Below, piece after piece: positions 10,947-23,272 of a stretch of DNA of 64,000 bases (within the stretch, counting starts at the first letter, position 1; each line of letters opens with the position of its first letter). The DNA lies in NCBI GenBank assembly GCA_022457065.1, contig JAJGBQ010000007.1, positions 2,568,501-2,632,500 of the forward strand, written 5' to 3'. The DNA comes from Curvularia sp. ZM96 (lineage: Eukaryota; Ascomycota; Dothideomycetes; Pleosporales; Pleosporaceae). The position numbers were made by a program, and so were the translations under genes. Under the pieces are notes generated by a model, which saw only the letters and a program-made list of their open reading frames with translations, was not told where the DNA came from and ran no database searches.

Positions 10947-11164
10947 CTTTATCTGCGTATGTAATGCAAGTCTCAAAGCTAGATCCCATAACGCACCTAT
11001 AACTATAACTTTCAAAAGTAACCAGTTATAACTATAGTAATACACAGTAGTGAGTCCTAATAACTCTAGATGCCTTATAAAGGGTTTTAGTCTACTCAGC
11101 ACGACAAATCTACGCAGCGTGATAACGAACCTTATGCTAGAAGTGGGTGTCAGGTAATATGGCT

Positions 11165-11686
11165 GCTTACAGATCGGGAATAAGAGCTGCCTAAGGCAAG
11201 AATCTTAGTGCCAAGGTCCTTAGCCACAACGCTCAATACGGCTCGCAGACATCTCAGCACGCTACTCCTGCCGGATGTCGCTTAGGACGCACGGCCGATC
11301 ACATGCGTTTTGACGATCCTGCCGTCTGCGCGGAGAAACTGCCGGGATTCACACTCCTCATGTTAAGTAGACTCTTTGAGTGTGCAGTCTTGATCTCTGC
11401 GATCTTGGCTTTCTTTCTAGCCCGCCGAGCTCTGTAAGAGTTTATACCATCGCGAACAAACAAGGGGGTATTAGAGGAGAGTTGATAAACGGCACTGACA
11501 GAACGAGCGACAGCATAGTCAATAACATGCTTTTCGGCGTCGGAGGGTGATACACTGGAAGCGCAAGAGCTGTAAAATAGATATGCATTGTGTTTGTCTA
11601 TTTTTGAGTACGTTACACGCAACCCGAGCATCCGGAAGAAAAGGTGTCCTGTCACACCGTGCGTCCCGGCACGCAGGAATTGACAT
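11165..11686 (-). repeat. Right arm of inverted repeat around NLR gene
   Basis: This is the reverse-complement partner of 6683-7212. It starts (on the minus strand) at 11686 and ends near 11165, about 220 bp after the NLR stop codon. It shares CGTGCCGGGACGCACGGTGT with the left arm. See the left arm for the nature of the differences. Confidence 0.75.
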
Positions 11687-11945
11687 TACTAGCGTGAGTG
11701 TATGAATGAGACTAAGTGTTCACTTTTCTTAGTTTACGCAAGAGTCACGTGATCGTAGTCGTATTCCAACATTATCGCCATGATACTGAATCAATAATGA
11801 CATCAATCTTGAGTCTCTTGACACATCGACATATAGTGACCGCAATGGAAAAGCTTGGATCACCATATTGATTGATATTAATAGCCTACATTTGAGGATC
11901 TTGTACTTTTAGTATGCATCTCCTTACAGATCTTATAAACAAGAT

Positions 11946-14796
11946 TCACAAATCGTCAAACTCTGAAAGATATACGCGATAATCCCCCCCGGGTTGCGTT
12001 GCAATTTCATAACAATCTGAGGCAATGAGCCCTCGATGTTCCTTTGTTACGGGGTAGCAATTCCGCTCTGCCTGCAACTTCCCAATCACTTCTTGAACTT
12101 GCTCACTACTGTTGCACCTGCTATTCTTGACTTCTTCCCATTTCCCAGTAAAGTTCGTCCAGATAGTGACTTCTGCGGGCCCAGTGCTTTTCCCATGAGT
12201 CAAAGTTGGATGGCGACTACGTAAGTGGCGATGGAATTCAGATGGTCGCTTAAGCTCTGGAGTACTTTCGTTCCCATTGCCATTCTGACTTCTGATTGTT
12301 TTCTCATAGTCGTCAGTGCGAGGTCGTTTTCTTGCCCAATCAGGGCTGACGTGCTGTAGATCTAGTGATGGTGCAGTGGTCAGCGCATTCGCAGGAAAAA
12401 TAAAAGAATTGAATCCCCTTCTTGCGACCACCTGAGTGTCGACACCAGTTGTATGTTCACTGCCATTTCGGTCTTTCATGTTTTTCACATCATTCTTCGT
12501 GCGAGTTCTCTTTGTTGCTGAAAGTTGGGCGTCGGTGGCGCTGACGAGTTGTAGAGCTAATGGTGGTGCAGGAGGCAGGGTACCGGCAGCAGTACTAGAG
12601 TGAGCAAAGCTCCTGATTTGGGAACTCTCATTGATCAAGCCAGTGCTTGCAGTATTCAGAGCTATTGCTAGGTCGTCTCTCACCCCTCCATTCATGATGG
12701 GATTGCCCTCTTGTGGTGTTTTCGTCGAACCTGCATGGAGATATGGGAATCCGTCAACGCCATCTCCTCTTTGGCTGCTAAGGCTCACTGCAGCTATGTC
12801 TATCATATCAGTGTCCTTGTTCTGCTCTCTGGACATAACTCCGTCGGTGCCTTCTTTTGGGCTACCTACAGCATCATCTTGCATATCAACATCATCAGTC
12901 TGCTTTTCAGTTCTGCTGTTATTGACGTCTTCTTTTGGTTCTGAAACAATAGGTGCTTCACGCGCAATCTTCCAGGATGGGAAGAAAGCTTGATGGACAG
13001 ACTTTCGAACGAAGAGCGATGTAACTGAATCCGCACATCCATCCATAGGCTGGAGGAGAGTTTTGATGAACATGTGTTGCTTGTCTCGATCGTAAGCGTT
13101 TTCGTAGCAGCGGCCTTGACGTCTTTTGACCGGCTCACCGGGCCCATGAGTGAGCATCTGCGGCTCATCCTTTAGAGAGGATGAGTTCTGACTCCTCATT
13201 CTATAGAGCCGTTCTGTGTCAGCCAAGAGACGCTGTATAAGTTCATCTTCGCAGGGCCATTCATGTTTGTCTAGAAGCACCTGCCGAGCCTTCTCTTCAA
13301 AAGGGTTTCTTTGCTTTAGTCGCTGGACCTCTGCTGATTTAAATCCCAGAGTGTAGGCAAGCTTGGCGAAATTGTGCCAGACAATAGGGTCCGCAGATCT
13401 TGGTAAAGGTTTGTCTCTCGCTGGTTCTTTGAGTGGACAATCGTTCACTAGACTCCATGATTCTCTCATGGCGAATAAGTAGAGCTGCTGGAAGCCGATC
13501 TCGAACTGATCATGCTCATCACCGGTTATCTCCTGTGTCGAGTCGTCTGTAATCTGTATGGTGACTTTCTTGCGTTGTTGTGGCACCGAAAACGCCAGTG
13601 CTGCAAGATCGCGCAAGGTCTTCCGGCCCTGTCTTCTACTACCTGTTGGACCGAGCAATTTGCAGAGGGCCACTGCGGGACCTCTTATATATTTGAAGTC
13701 ATGCTGTAAGCTTCCCAGAGTGGGTATCAAATACTTGATGTTACGCAATCTCTTCCAGATCTCTTGTCGGGTGGCATCATCAACATTGGGAAAGATTTGC
13801 CTTCTGTGCACCAAATCTTCTAAATGTTTTAGGTCATTCAGCGACGTGCCAGGACACCTTGATTGCAAGTGTCTCACAGTTTCTCTGTCAAGCGCGATCC
13901 ATAGGCGCTTTTGTTTGTTGCATATGTAGTCGAAGGTATCGATAATAAGACTTATGTAGTGCAAGAATTCCTGAGTCCTTAAGTCAGACATGTTGCCTAG
14001 AATTACATCATTCGTTACTTACCTCGTCGCTCTGCGTGGCTATAATTTTGTGCCAGACAGTGATGTTTAGGTCTTCCAGCAGCGCAGGAACATGAATCAA
14101 CTCGCGTAGGGCGGCATTAAACTTAAAGTGAGAGAATATTCTGTATAGGATGTCTTTTTTGCAGTCTGTCAGCCACGCCCACCAATGTCGTCTGGAGTAG
14201 TTGTCCGACGTCTCGTATTCAATTATCTTCCGAAATATCGTTCCATCAGAGAACTTTCGACTACTTGAGTAGTCGTCAATAAGCGATCTTCTCGCCTGCG
14301 TACTCAAACCTGCGGGTGTTTCGTGTCAGGAGATCGATGTATCGTAGATGCAGGTAGCGTATGGCATACCTTCTGAATATAGCGTGACTGTCCACCACCT
14401 GTGATCGCCCTGCAGCCAGCTAGAATGCTTTGCAGCCTCAATGCGGTGCTTTCCATGGAGGCATGTAAGGCGAAATCCTTCAGGAAACGTCAAGTGGGGC
14501 GGCTTGCTCTGCGAGCTGTTTAGGAGATCGACAAGCGACAAGCCAGAAAGTTGAAGAGCATTTGAGAGGTCATCTTTTCCAATAACTGCTGGTACATGAT
14601 GCTCATATTGCAGCCGTTTCACTCCTTCCTCAGCATACACGCCTATTAATCTTTTTACATTACTTCGGTCAAGATCGCGCGGACTGTGCTCCGAGAAGTG
14701 GAGAAACTGAAGCGGCACCCTTGCTCTCCCACGAAAGTGGCTCGATTTTTGTCTCTCTACCTCCTCTTCAGCTTGAATTACTTGCGCTTGATGCAT
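11946..14796 (-). CDS. DUF3723 family protein, complete, three exons
   Basis: A 912-residue protein of the fungal DUF3723 family, molecular function unknown. Exons are 14370-14796, 14023-14309 and 11946-13970. The introns are 60 nt (14310-14369) and 52 nt (13971-14022), with branch CTGAC in both. The joins restore family motifs: FRGRARVPLQFLHFSEHSPR, LTCLHGKHRIEAAKHS.W, DHRWWTVTLYSEG/LSTQARRSLIDDYS, QSDE/EFLHYISLI, then PTLGSLQHDFKYI, FQQLYLFAMRESW, NFAKLAYTLGFKS and SLFVRKSVHQAFF. The C-terminal 280 residues are low-complexity and variable. The frame is intact throughout. DUF3723 genes are reported as recurrent cargo in fungal Starship elements, which bears on the whole window. The start at 14796 is the first ATG that keeps the family N-terminus; an extra upstream exon cannot be excluded. 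Confidence 0.9.
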
Positions 14797-15538
14797 CCTC
14801 TCGTTGCAGCGCGTTGTGAAATTGTTCTCTGGTAGACTGCGAGACTCGTGTCGTAACTGAGATCAAAGATCTGTTGTAAGCTTCCCATGCAACAAAACCT
14901 CCTGTCATATGTGAACGAACGTGTACACAGTAAGCATCTGCTATTTTTAGATACGCCCAATAGCTTGCATAATACACAAAACCTATATTACTGCTATTTA
15001 TAGATGGTTGAAACAGTCTGCATTTCTGACAGACTTCCTCCACGTTCCACAATCAGTCAGGTGTAGATGATAACCGGACGGCTTCGAGGTTGGCTTAAGC
15101 ACGAGCTGATGTTTTTTAAATAGCCATTAGTAGTGAATAGTACTTCCATTACTACTACTAATTGTGCTCTGCCATGTTTGAACACTTGTGAGTCTGTAAA
15201 CGCTACTGGGGGTTGTCTTGCAGAGGCTCGGTGGATCGTTTGTACAAGCACCTGCAATTTTGTTGTAAGGGTGCGACGTCGCGACAGTGTTGAGACGTCG
15301 ACTCGACGGAGGATCGCTGGCACACAGGGCTAAGAGTACTTTGGAATGGACTCCCAACGATCCTGGCGAAGACCTTTCGCTACTATAGCACTACGAGAGC
15401 GTTGAGTAGGCGATCCCGCGGTACGCCCTTGCTGGCTTGTATAAGAAGAATCCAAGGATAGACATAGAAAGGCATGAATCAATCTTAGACTTCTCTGAGT
15501 TATTCCTCGCTGCTACATTCAACCTTTACATTTGTATA
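14797..15538. other. Intergenic, no supported gene
   Basis: This holds the upstream region of the DUF3723 gene. A minus-strand open frame (15057-15323) ends with a hydrophobic stretch but shows no recognisable motif and no partner exon. I do not annotate it. Confidence 0.4.
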
Positions 15539-15793
15539 TTAAAGGTCAATCTGATTTCCTTGCTTGCTCCATATCTTCTCAAGTGCTTCAGCCGTGTCTA
15601 CCCTGAATCTTTCTAGATCCCAATTTTGTGAGCAGAGTTCAGTTCTCGAGAACTCCTTGATTTGATTTTCTCTTCGCGCGAGATCTGACAACAGCATTGC
15701 CTGCAACTCGAGCACTCCTCTCATCTCGCTAGCACTATTGCAAGCGCCATCAATCCGAGCCGTTGCTCTGCCGGCCTGCAATTGAACCATCAT
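15539..15793 (-). CDS. Small hypothetical helical protein, possibly an incomplete model
   Basis: Not recognised. An open frame from an ATG at 15793 gives 84 residues, rich in Ala, Leu, Glu, Arg and Gln with predicted helical character (ELQAMLLSDLARRENQIKEF). The frame stays open upstream without ATG to about 15895, so a 5' exon may be missing. No neighbours suggest a function. Confidence 0.3.
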   Translation of the reverse strand: MMVQLQAGRATARIDGACNSASEMRGVLELQAMLLSDLARRENQIKEFSRTELCSQNWDLERFRVDTAEALEKIWSKQGNQIDL

Positions 15794-16827
15794 GAGAGCT
15801 GATTGAGATACGGTACGTTTCGTGCCCCCTATAGGTGAAACGACTTGAGCTGGAATTGTGCGCTTAGCTATACTACTTATCAAAGGGCAGCACAAAGGTG
15901 CACAGACAGTGGGAGATTGACCAAGGTATTTCCGGACAAACTAGAAGCTTAGCTGCTGTACTAAATATATCAAATTACAAGTTTGGACCATGGTGTCCCT
16001 GTTGTGAGATGCATGGGTAATTTGTGGTAGTGCCACATGGGCAATCTTCATAGTCCCGTTAGTAGCCAATCATCCTCAGAATTCACTATTATGAAGCCTA
16101 TGTGAAGATTTGACACCTTTTAGCAAAGCCAGTCAATGCACAGTATGTATGCTTGGACAATATGTCCTATCTCCCTGCACTGCGTTGTTTTTTCGAAAGT
16201 CTACATGGCTATTTATGTCTGGGTTGACGCTATCTGCAATGGGTCCTTTCGAATTCTTTCTTGGCCATGCTGACCCTTCACTCTACAAGGAGATAATCAC
16301 GGCTTGAGACTCAATCAGACCACTGTTTGCGCACTCACTATAGGTCGCTGCATAGTAGCTTGTTAAACCGCAGGTGCGATCACTTTGCGGCCTAGCTAGC
16401 CCGGTGTATCAAAAATATCCACTTCCTCCTTCATTACAAAAGTATTAGTGCTGACAATGACTTACTGTGTTGTGCAAAGCAGCGCTACCCTAGAATAGAT
16501 ATTGTCAGTGTCCTGCCACACTCATTCATAGTATCTGATAGCTTCTAAATTTAGAGCATACATCGTCCGCCATTTATCAAGCATGCTACAACCTGGCACC
16601 CTTTCAGAGCCTAAACTGGATCCTGTCTCTCGTGATCTTCTCATATTACAAAGGCTCAATTGAGCTTCGCATTGTGGAAACATCGTCTGCTTACTTCTTG
16701 CAGTATCTTTGCTTTCACAGACATACTTCAAGGTAAGAGAACTGTATGCAGTCCGTTTAAATTTCCGTTCACTCAGACTAGAGCACAGGAAAAGACAGCA
16801 ATCCGTGCCTCTGTTCTACAGGCTGCT
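15794..16827. other. Intergenic, no supported gene
   Basis: Only short open frames are present. A TTCTACAG just before 16821 could be a 3' splice site for an untranslated leader intron of the next gene. Confidence 0.4.
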
Positions 16828-17217
16828 ATGTCACGTGCACCACCAAAATACCCCGTGGACTATCGAGTCAACATCATCAACTGCGCTTTATGTGGTAGGC
16901 GTCGCTCGAATCGTTATCGCTCGAGTCTAGAACCGGAGCCTCTAGTGTGTTCTAGATGCGCTGTAGCAGCTCGATCGCCGAATTTAGTAATAGAGCTTCT
17001 GTTCCATAATGATAGAAGTGCGTATATGGAACCAAACAACCCACATTCAGTTGAGGTTTCGCCTACCCAGACGCCGCCGAGACCTATCGAGCTGCCTGCC
17101 GACCAGCGCAATCGCCCTTATTCTCGATGGCGTAATCACTGCCGGTTAGCATCAATAGAAGAAGAACCCCCTGTAGTAGATCGCAGCACCAAGCCAAGGT
17201 CATACAGAAATGTTTGA
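16828..17217 (+). CDS. Small protein with a zinc-ribbon-like CxxC pair
   Basis: Not recognised as a named family. The ATG at 16828 gives 129 residues. Residues ~17-45 hold CALCGRRR and, 19 residues later, CSRC, a spacing like a four-cysteine zinc ribbon. The rest is Pro, Arg and Glu-rich and looks disordered. The frame is open upstream to 16660, but the candidate splice acceptor TTCTACAG just before this ATG favours this start. If zinc-binding, it could bind nucleic acid or protein; this is inference only. Confidence 0.45.
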   Translation: MSRAPPKYPVDYRVNIINCALCGRRRSNRYRSSLEPEPLVCSRCAVAARSPNLVIELLFHNDRSAYMEPNNPHSVEVSPTQTPPRPIELPADQRNRPYSRWRNHCRLASIEEEPPVVDRSTKPRSYRNV

Positions 17218-17757
17218 TACGCGCATAGATGCTTCACTCAGCGCTCAGTATCTACCACTTGATGGTAGTAAGAGTGACACCTAAGGGCATCTGGACAGGG
17301 CTACAGGTAACAGGGATAGCCTGCTTGCTAATGCACTGGGGAAACGCCAATTTGCATAGTGTTCGTGGCGGATAGAGTTTGTGCAAAAAGTGGAAGTCTG
17401 CCAGACATTTATCAAAGCTCATAGATAATGTCAATAGATGCAAGAATACACATCGCATGTTAGCCATGTCAATATACTGCACAATAATCCTCTCGCATAT
17501 TAAGCACTGTAGTGTGCTGGTTGCGTAGTCGAAAGAACAGGTTTCGTTGTACAGAGCAAGATAGGCAGCTCAGGTTTTTCATTATGATGAAATACCATTA
17601 TTGTTAGCTTCACCTCCAAGAGGGTGAATTCCCTCGCTCCGTGACGAAGAGTCACGCGTGCCTGGAATAACTAATCAGATCGAATGTTTTGGCCAGATGT
17701 TCGTTCTTAAGGCACGTAGGTATTTTATTGACGCTATATCATTTTCTGAACACCCGC
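17218..17757. other. Intergenic, no supported gene
   Basis: This lies between the convergent zinc-ribbon-like gene and the PTR2 gene. Only short, unrecognised frames are present. Confidence 0.4.
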
Positions 17758-20011
17758 CTATATTCGTGAATCGTAATACCGACGGGAACGCGATCCTACT
17801 GGACGATGAGGAAGGCTCCCCGACGCCGCCATGGATTGTGGAGAAAGTTGATTGCCTGCGATAGGCTTCAACTGGTCATAGAACCCTACGACTGATGTCA
17901 AAGGAGCGACATGGCCGACGAAACCGACATCGTTATATCCCCTTCTCAATCGCTTCGAGCTCTTGCGTGGAAGTGAAGGTTTCAGGCTACCAGTTTGACC
18001 TTGTAGCTCGGTGGTCATAGTCGGGTAAATGATCCCACTGTAGAGTTCGATGGGATTGCCAGTATCTATGGGGTCTAGTAAAGGCGCCTCATCGGCCACC
18101 CGGCATGCAGCAGAATGTGTATCAGATTGCTGTGTTACACCAGGCAGAGCAATAGATGGTTCAGCTGCACCCTCCACAGACACTCGCGAGCCATCGCGCC
18201 TACGGAAGAGAGCCCAGAAAAGTAAGGTTGTAACAGCCATACTTCCAGTGAGTGAGGCGTAGAATGTTACAAGGTAAGGATTGCGTGCGACTGGCGTCAA
18301 TGCCATAGCACATGCCGAGCCCATACCGCCAACGAGTAGGCCAATTGCTTGGACGACAACCTTCATGGCTTTGGGAGACTGATCGTATGCATACTCTAGC
18401 GCAGTTACATACGCGAAAATCTCGCCTGCAGAAATTAGAAAATACAGTGGCGCCTGTATCCACACGTTGATCTGGTTATAGCCACAGCTCCCCGGCTGGC
18501 TGTAGCAAGGCGGAGACCGGTAGATGAATAGCTGTACCACCGTGGCGTACAGCATTGACAACGTGATGAAAGCAAAACCGAGGGTAATCCTGCTCACCGG
18601 TTTTGGGTAGATCCGACGGCGGTGGAGAAATGGATACAAGACTTCTTGGATAAAAGGCCCGAGTACTATACAGCCGACTTGGTTCATGGCCGGCAGCAGG
18701 TCGTTTGGTGTACCGTTAGTCTGCATCTGGCCTGCTTGGGAGATCAGATTGTTCTGCATCTGATCGAAACATACAAAGAACATGATGAATGCAAGCCTTG
18801 ACAATGAATTAGCGAAAGGCCAATGCCTAGAGGCATAGGGGCTTCTTACAGAATCTGACAAGCCTGAAGACCTCGAGTAAGTTCTTCAACAAGCTGTACA
18901 CTCCAAGACACTGACTTTTGGCGACGTATAAGTTGGTACGAAGGGTCTGCGTGTGCCATTTTGAAGCCATTTTGACAAGCGCAGATGATGATCTTCAATA
19001 CTTCGGGTAGAACATTTTGTTCCCGAGAAATTCTGACTGCAGCGCGTCAGCGAATAAAACTTGAAGATAAATCAGTGGTAGACTCATACTATAGTATGGC
19101 CTACCGCCAACAAGCATAATGAACGCAACCACCATGAAGCCGAATGTGAGTCCGTAGGCACCCGTAAAGCTGACGTGGGCCTCCATGTAGACGGTTGCAA
19201 ACCATGAAAGCGAGCCAACGTTGCCAACCCTGCTGAAACGTAAGCCGTTCGAGGGCCTCTCTTTGAATATTCATCCCCTTTTACTTCCCAAGACTCACCA
19301 GTAGTACAGATTGTAGATATATTGCAAAGTTAGCTGATAGTCTGTAATGACTACCTCTCCCGTTTTAAGTTTCAAAATTCGAGGTTCCGTTTGAGTTTGT
19401 TGATCAGCGATGAACGGGACCATGATCGCTCGGAAACCTCCCCCTCCAAGACCGATGAGGAACATCGCGACCGCAAGTCCCGGAACACCCCACCCACTCT
19501 CAATGAAGCTATTCACGGAACTAATGGTCAACGTAGCGCAGCCGAGGCAGTACAGCACTACACTGACAACTAGTGTGACGTAGCGTCCAAGGTAGCCATC
19601 CGCGACAACTGCGACAAAGATTGGTGCAGTATAATAGAACAAGTAAAAGGCGCAGTATACGCGCGTTGCCATAGATTGCCCGAGGCCCAGAGCCCCAGCT
19701 GGTCGTCCTGTGTCACTATGAAGCTCGTGTTCCATGTAGTTCTCTATGCAACAGATGATCAGCGATGCTCTTTTTCCGAAAGTTTGGGGGAACAACGTAC
19801 GCCACGGCGCAGTCAAACCCCAAAACGCAGCTCTTTCCCAAAATCCTACGACTGCCACGATCCAAAGTCGCCAAGGCACTTCTTCTCGTACACGCCGCAG
19901 CTCGCTATACTTGTCCAAAGACTGACTGTCACCTCGATTAGACCGCACTGCAAGCATAGCAAAGGAGCAGGATTCATACTCATTGTTCTCTATTCTTGAC
20001 GGCTTTACCAT
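17758..20011 (-). CDS. PTR2/POT family peptide transporter, four exons
   Basis: Proton-coupled di/tripeptide transporter of the POT family, plasma membrane. The 692-residue protein is joined from exons 19299-20011, 19090-19229, 18850-19036 and 17758-18796. The introns are 69, 52 and 53 nt and all keep the frame. Recognisable family features: WRLWIVAVVGFWERAAFWGL near the N-terminus; the POT signature region FYLFYYTAPIFVAVVADGYL then GRYVTLVVS; LIGLGGGGFRAIMVPFIADQ; YNLYYW/VGNVGSL across the first junction; FVCFDQMQNNLISQAGQMQT across the last; and C-terminal GEIFAYVTALEYAYDQSP. The length is somewhat above the usual ~600 because of a long cytoplasmic C-tail. All expected blocks are present, so it looks functional. 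The start is the first ATG of the open frame. It stands alone; no pathway partners are nearby. Confidence 0.92.
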
Positions 20012-22549
20012 ACTGACTACTTTGTTTGAGCATAAATACCGAAAAAAAGCTCAAAAGTCAGACTAACAATACCCGCCCGCAAGATCAGGGTCCCTTTTAG
20101 TACTCTCAGGGTCAAGGCAAAAATTCTTCTAGTCACTTGCTAATGTACCAAGTATCCACTACACCCGGAAGAATTGCTCTCCTACCCTCGGCTGATAGGT
20201 TCAAGTTTTATCCTCTCCCTGCAAACGGATGACATATGTGGTGAGCAGTCACTAACCCTACAAAAGCATGAGCGAAGCGCCCTACGCAGCGGTTCATAAG
20301 CGTCACACCACTTGTGAAAAACTCACTTAAGAGTCAGCAGGTTGCAGACCATGCTGAGTCATGCATGTATCTGTACCGAGTGACTTGGGATACGATCGAC
20401 AAACCACTCGTCCAAGTAAGCCGAGTGCGCCAGCTCGGTAGCAATGCTGACGTGACTCCACTACCGCTGACCCAATATCTGGTGGGAACAAGCATGCAAT
20501 AGTGCAGCGCCACCTCGCATCTCGACCTACACTACCTATGGAGCTAAAGGAGCTGGGTCGCGCTTGTGATTTTGTAATCTTGGTTCAAGCTCCTGTAACG
20601 TTATTTCGCGTGTATTATACATCATAGCCCCTCCTCAGCTAGTTCTTACCTAGTTACAATAGCAGAATGCCCGAGCCGCGCTACTCCGAGGTTGCGACCT
20701 AGAGGAAATTATTATGAAGAGCCTCATGGTCTTGGCAACCACATTGTAGCACATATCTTCCTAGAGGTCATGGCAGATGGTGTTGAAGCTGGCGATCACT
20801 ACGAAACGACACATGGAATCTCATATAACATGAGTATTTATAAGTAGACCGCACTAGCATGTCTGTAGAACACAGCTCTGGTTCTTGATGTGCGCAACAA
20901 TTACTCTTACTTGCTCGTCACAAGGCCACTAAGGAAACAATTAATACAAGACGCCATGCACGAAGCAGTCCAAGCAAGATGCATCGATGCGAAAAAACTC
21001 GAGTCAGATCCCGGAGCAAACAGGGACATCTGCGACACCCAGACCCTGCATCAGACTACAATTCTCGCCTATCTCACTGCCTTGTGTATCTGCGTATCTG
21101 TTCATTTGTAAACATATCAAGTATAGTGGCAATCTACGCGTGCGCAAGTGAGATATCCGGGAGAACGAAGGATGTTTTCCAGCCCTATCAGCAAGTAGTG
21201 CTTTGCTGAGTTTGTTTCGAACAGTTCGTGACCTTCTTAACTGGGTATGTAAAAGATCCGTTCTCGCAAATCATGAACATAGACATTCATTTCGCCGAAA
21301 TCATCTTTGAGCTAGTATCTGACTTTATCCGCAGCAAATGTGGACTAGTTCAAGCTTTTTCTAGCAGTAACGTTCAACACAGAGGTATCGATGTACACGG
21401 CAAGAATGAGGAGAGAGTATTTCATTGCACCGACAAGGATTGACTTCTAATGGGCTTCGGTCAAGGGCGGTTCTATTTCTCGTTATAAGCTCAAAGAGGC
21501 CGAGACGGCCGTTGCTTTCGATCGTGCACACTGTCGCCAGTGGATGGTTAAACAGCTGTGGTTGCGGCCGCCATAAAGGGCACCAAAGTTCCTAATTTTA
21601 GTGCCCTTTCTATACATGGCTGGTTATGTACTCTAATGAGACATAAGCTGATGTGAACCCCTAACACAGGCTTTCCTAGGCACTGGCATGAAGTGCTTAG
21701 CCCTCATCTAGCTAGGAAATCATCGGATTTGGAATTTGTGATTCCTACAAAGTGGTATGACAGAGCCTACTGCCAAGTGTGCGAGAAGAATGCAACGATA
21801 AGGCTGAGGGTAAAGTGATGACGATAAAATATGCGATGTTATGCACGCAATAAATATGCGCTTTGACCTGGCACATTCAGCTGTGCCACTTGCACCGAAC
21901 TATGTAGATACCAAGTTATGACTACTTGTATTCTCGTGAAAACTAGATCTGTCAAGGGGAACACTATTTTATCCTTTCGTTGTTAACTTCACTTTGCTAG
22001 TTCCAGCTCCCCTTCTGTGATCTTGGCGGTCGCTTTATCTTCAGTCGGTCTTGTCAAAGCAAAAGCACTGGTCTAACGTTAATCCCTGCGACCCAGGACG
22101 CACCCCGTCGCGAGGTACTTTGAGATCAACCAATTGTAGTTTTTTGAGAACGTACAATATCCTGTGAATAGTTTCTTGGCCTACTTTACCCTGATTTTGT
22201 GCCTCAAGCTACAAAAATTACACCGTTGTTGACGCCTTCACGCAGTAGAGCCACCAGTTGTGCCAGAATCCAATCCTATGCTACACAGCATGGCGCTTGA
22301 CCCCTACGAATACATTGAGGTGATAAACTAACTTATCTAGGGTCACGAATGTTACTATAGGTATGGAAAGTCATCGCCAGCCTTCTAGCGACTGTCGCAC
22401 GCTTGTTCATGCCTGATTGCCACCCTGGTCGATACCTGAGATCGAAGCAACTTCCTATTGCAGGCGAGGAATTGACCCAGTTCTTGAAATATGGGTAGTG
22501 TGTAATCTATTCTAAGCTAAGAAGCTGACTACCTAGTGGCTTTGTAGGC
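20012..22549. other. Long intergenic stretch, no supported gene
   Basis: There are short open frames on both strands (for example near 20890-21110) but none has a recognisable motif or plausible exon partners. A hairpin with 9-bp stem AAAGGGCAC/GTGCCCTTT lies at about 21575-21610. The DNA upstream of the PTR2 start presumably holds its promoter. Confidence 0.45.
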
Positions 22550-23272
22550 TTATACACTCAATATTTCCATTGCGTTCACGAGCCGCCCGCTCCGCTCGTA
22601 TAGCGCTGCAACTTGTAGCGCTAGTGTGACTACGTCGGAGCGAATCTTGCTAGGTTGGGTCTGATCTGGCCAGATGGCCTCTAATATCTCTATTGCGTCC
22701 TCTTGCTGACCGCTCTGCTCATATAGCGCTGCAAGTTGTAGCGCTAGTGTAACTACGTCGGAGTGAATCTTGCTAGGTTGGGTCTGATCTGGCCAGATGG
22801 CCTCTAATATCTCTATTGCGTCCTCTTGCTGACCGCTCTGCTCATATAGCGCTGCAAGTTGTAGCGCTGGTCCGACGACATCGCGGTGGATGTAGCCACC
22901 CTTGGTCCGATACCGCCAGATGGTCTCTATTATCTCTATGGCATTCTTTTGTTGATTATCTTCTGCCAGTGCAAAAGCAAGATTTGCACCAAGAGCGATT
23001 GCTTCTCTGGGCCTCTGAGGAAGAACGGTTTCGAAGAGAATAATTGTAGACGTGGGCCTTTCTATCACATGATCATACATCCATTGGCTTGCGTAGTCGA
23101 ATTCCCAGGCCTCTTCCGCCAGAAATTGGGAAAAAAGGGTACGGCGTTCGTTCCTTTCCATGCCGCACTTGAGTCTCATCTCTTTGCTGGTGAGGCGAAG
23201 ATTGGCGTAGTCCTTTCGAAAGTGGAGGCATCGGCAGATATATACAATAAGCTCAGGTGGAATTTGATTCAT
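22550..23272 (-). CDS. F-box-like protein with 41-residue TPR-like repeats
   Basis: A 240-residue protein. Residues 1-35 (MNQIPPELIVYICRCLHF, then LRLTSKEM) resemble an F-box, the Skp1-binding motif of SCF ubiquitin ligases. From ~residue 110 come three helical TPR-like units of 41 residues (AIEILEAIWPDQTQPSKI, then VVTLALQLAALYEQSGQQED). Two of them (123-bp period, about 22620-22865) are almost identical in DNA, so they are a recent tandem duplication. The protein ends shortly after the start of a further unit (AMEILSV), so the C-terminus may be truncated relative to an ancestor. It could be a substrate adaptor. ATG at 23272 lies directly at the F-box start. Confidence 0.65.
   Translation of the reverse strand: MNQIPPELIVYICRCLHFRKDYANLRLTSKEMRLKCGMERNERRTLFSQFLAEEAWEFDYASQWMYDHVIERPTSTIILFETVLPQRPREAIALGANLAFALAEDNQQKNAIEIIETIWRYRTKGGYIHRDVVGPALQLAALYEQSGQQEDAIEILEAIWPDQTQPSKIHSDVVTLALQLAALYEQSGQQEDAIEILEAIWPDQTQPSKIRSDVVTLALQVAALYERSGRLVNAMEILSV

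Larger units (their letters stand above)
6683..11686. mobile_element. Candidate inverted-repeat-bounded unit carrying an NLR gene
   Basis: Two ~0.53 kb arms (6683-7212 and 11165-11686) are inverted copies of each other and enclose the HET-NB-ARC-TPR gene and nothing else. At both outer ends the aligned sequence begins TA, then A(C/T)GTC(C/A)AT(C/T)CCT(A/G)CGTGCC. This would fit an element inserted at TA with long terminal inverted repeats (TA at 6681-6682 and 11687-11688). No transposase lies inside, so it would be non-autonomous. A chance pair of repeats in opposite orientation around the gene is the alternative. Confidence 0.45.

Noticed and set aside
21575..21610. Hairpin AAAGGGCAC...GTGCCCTTT as a terminator.
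   Set aside because: Intrinsic terminators do not apply to fungal nuclear genes, and no gene ends here; likely a chance palindrome or small repeat.
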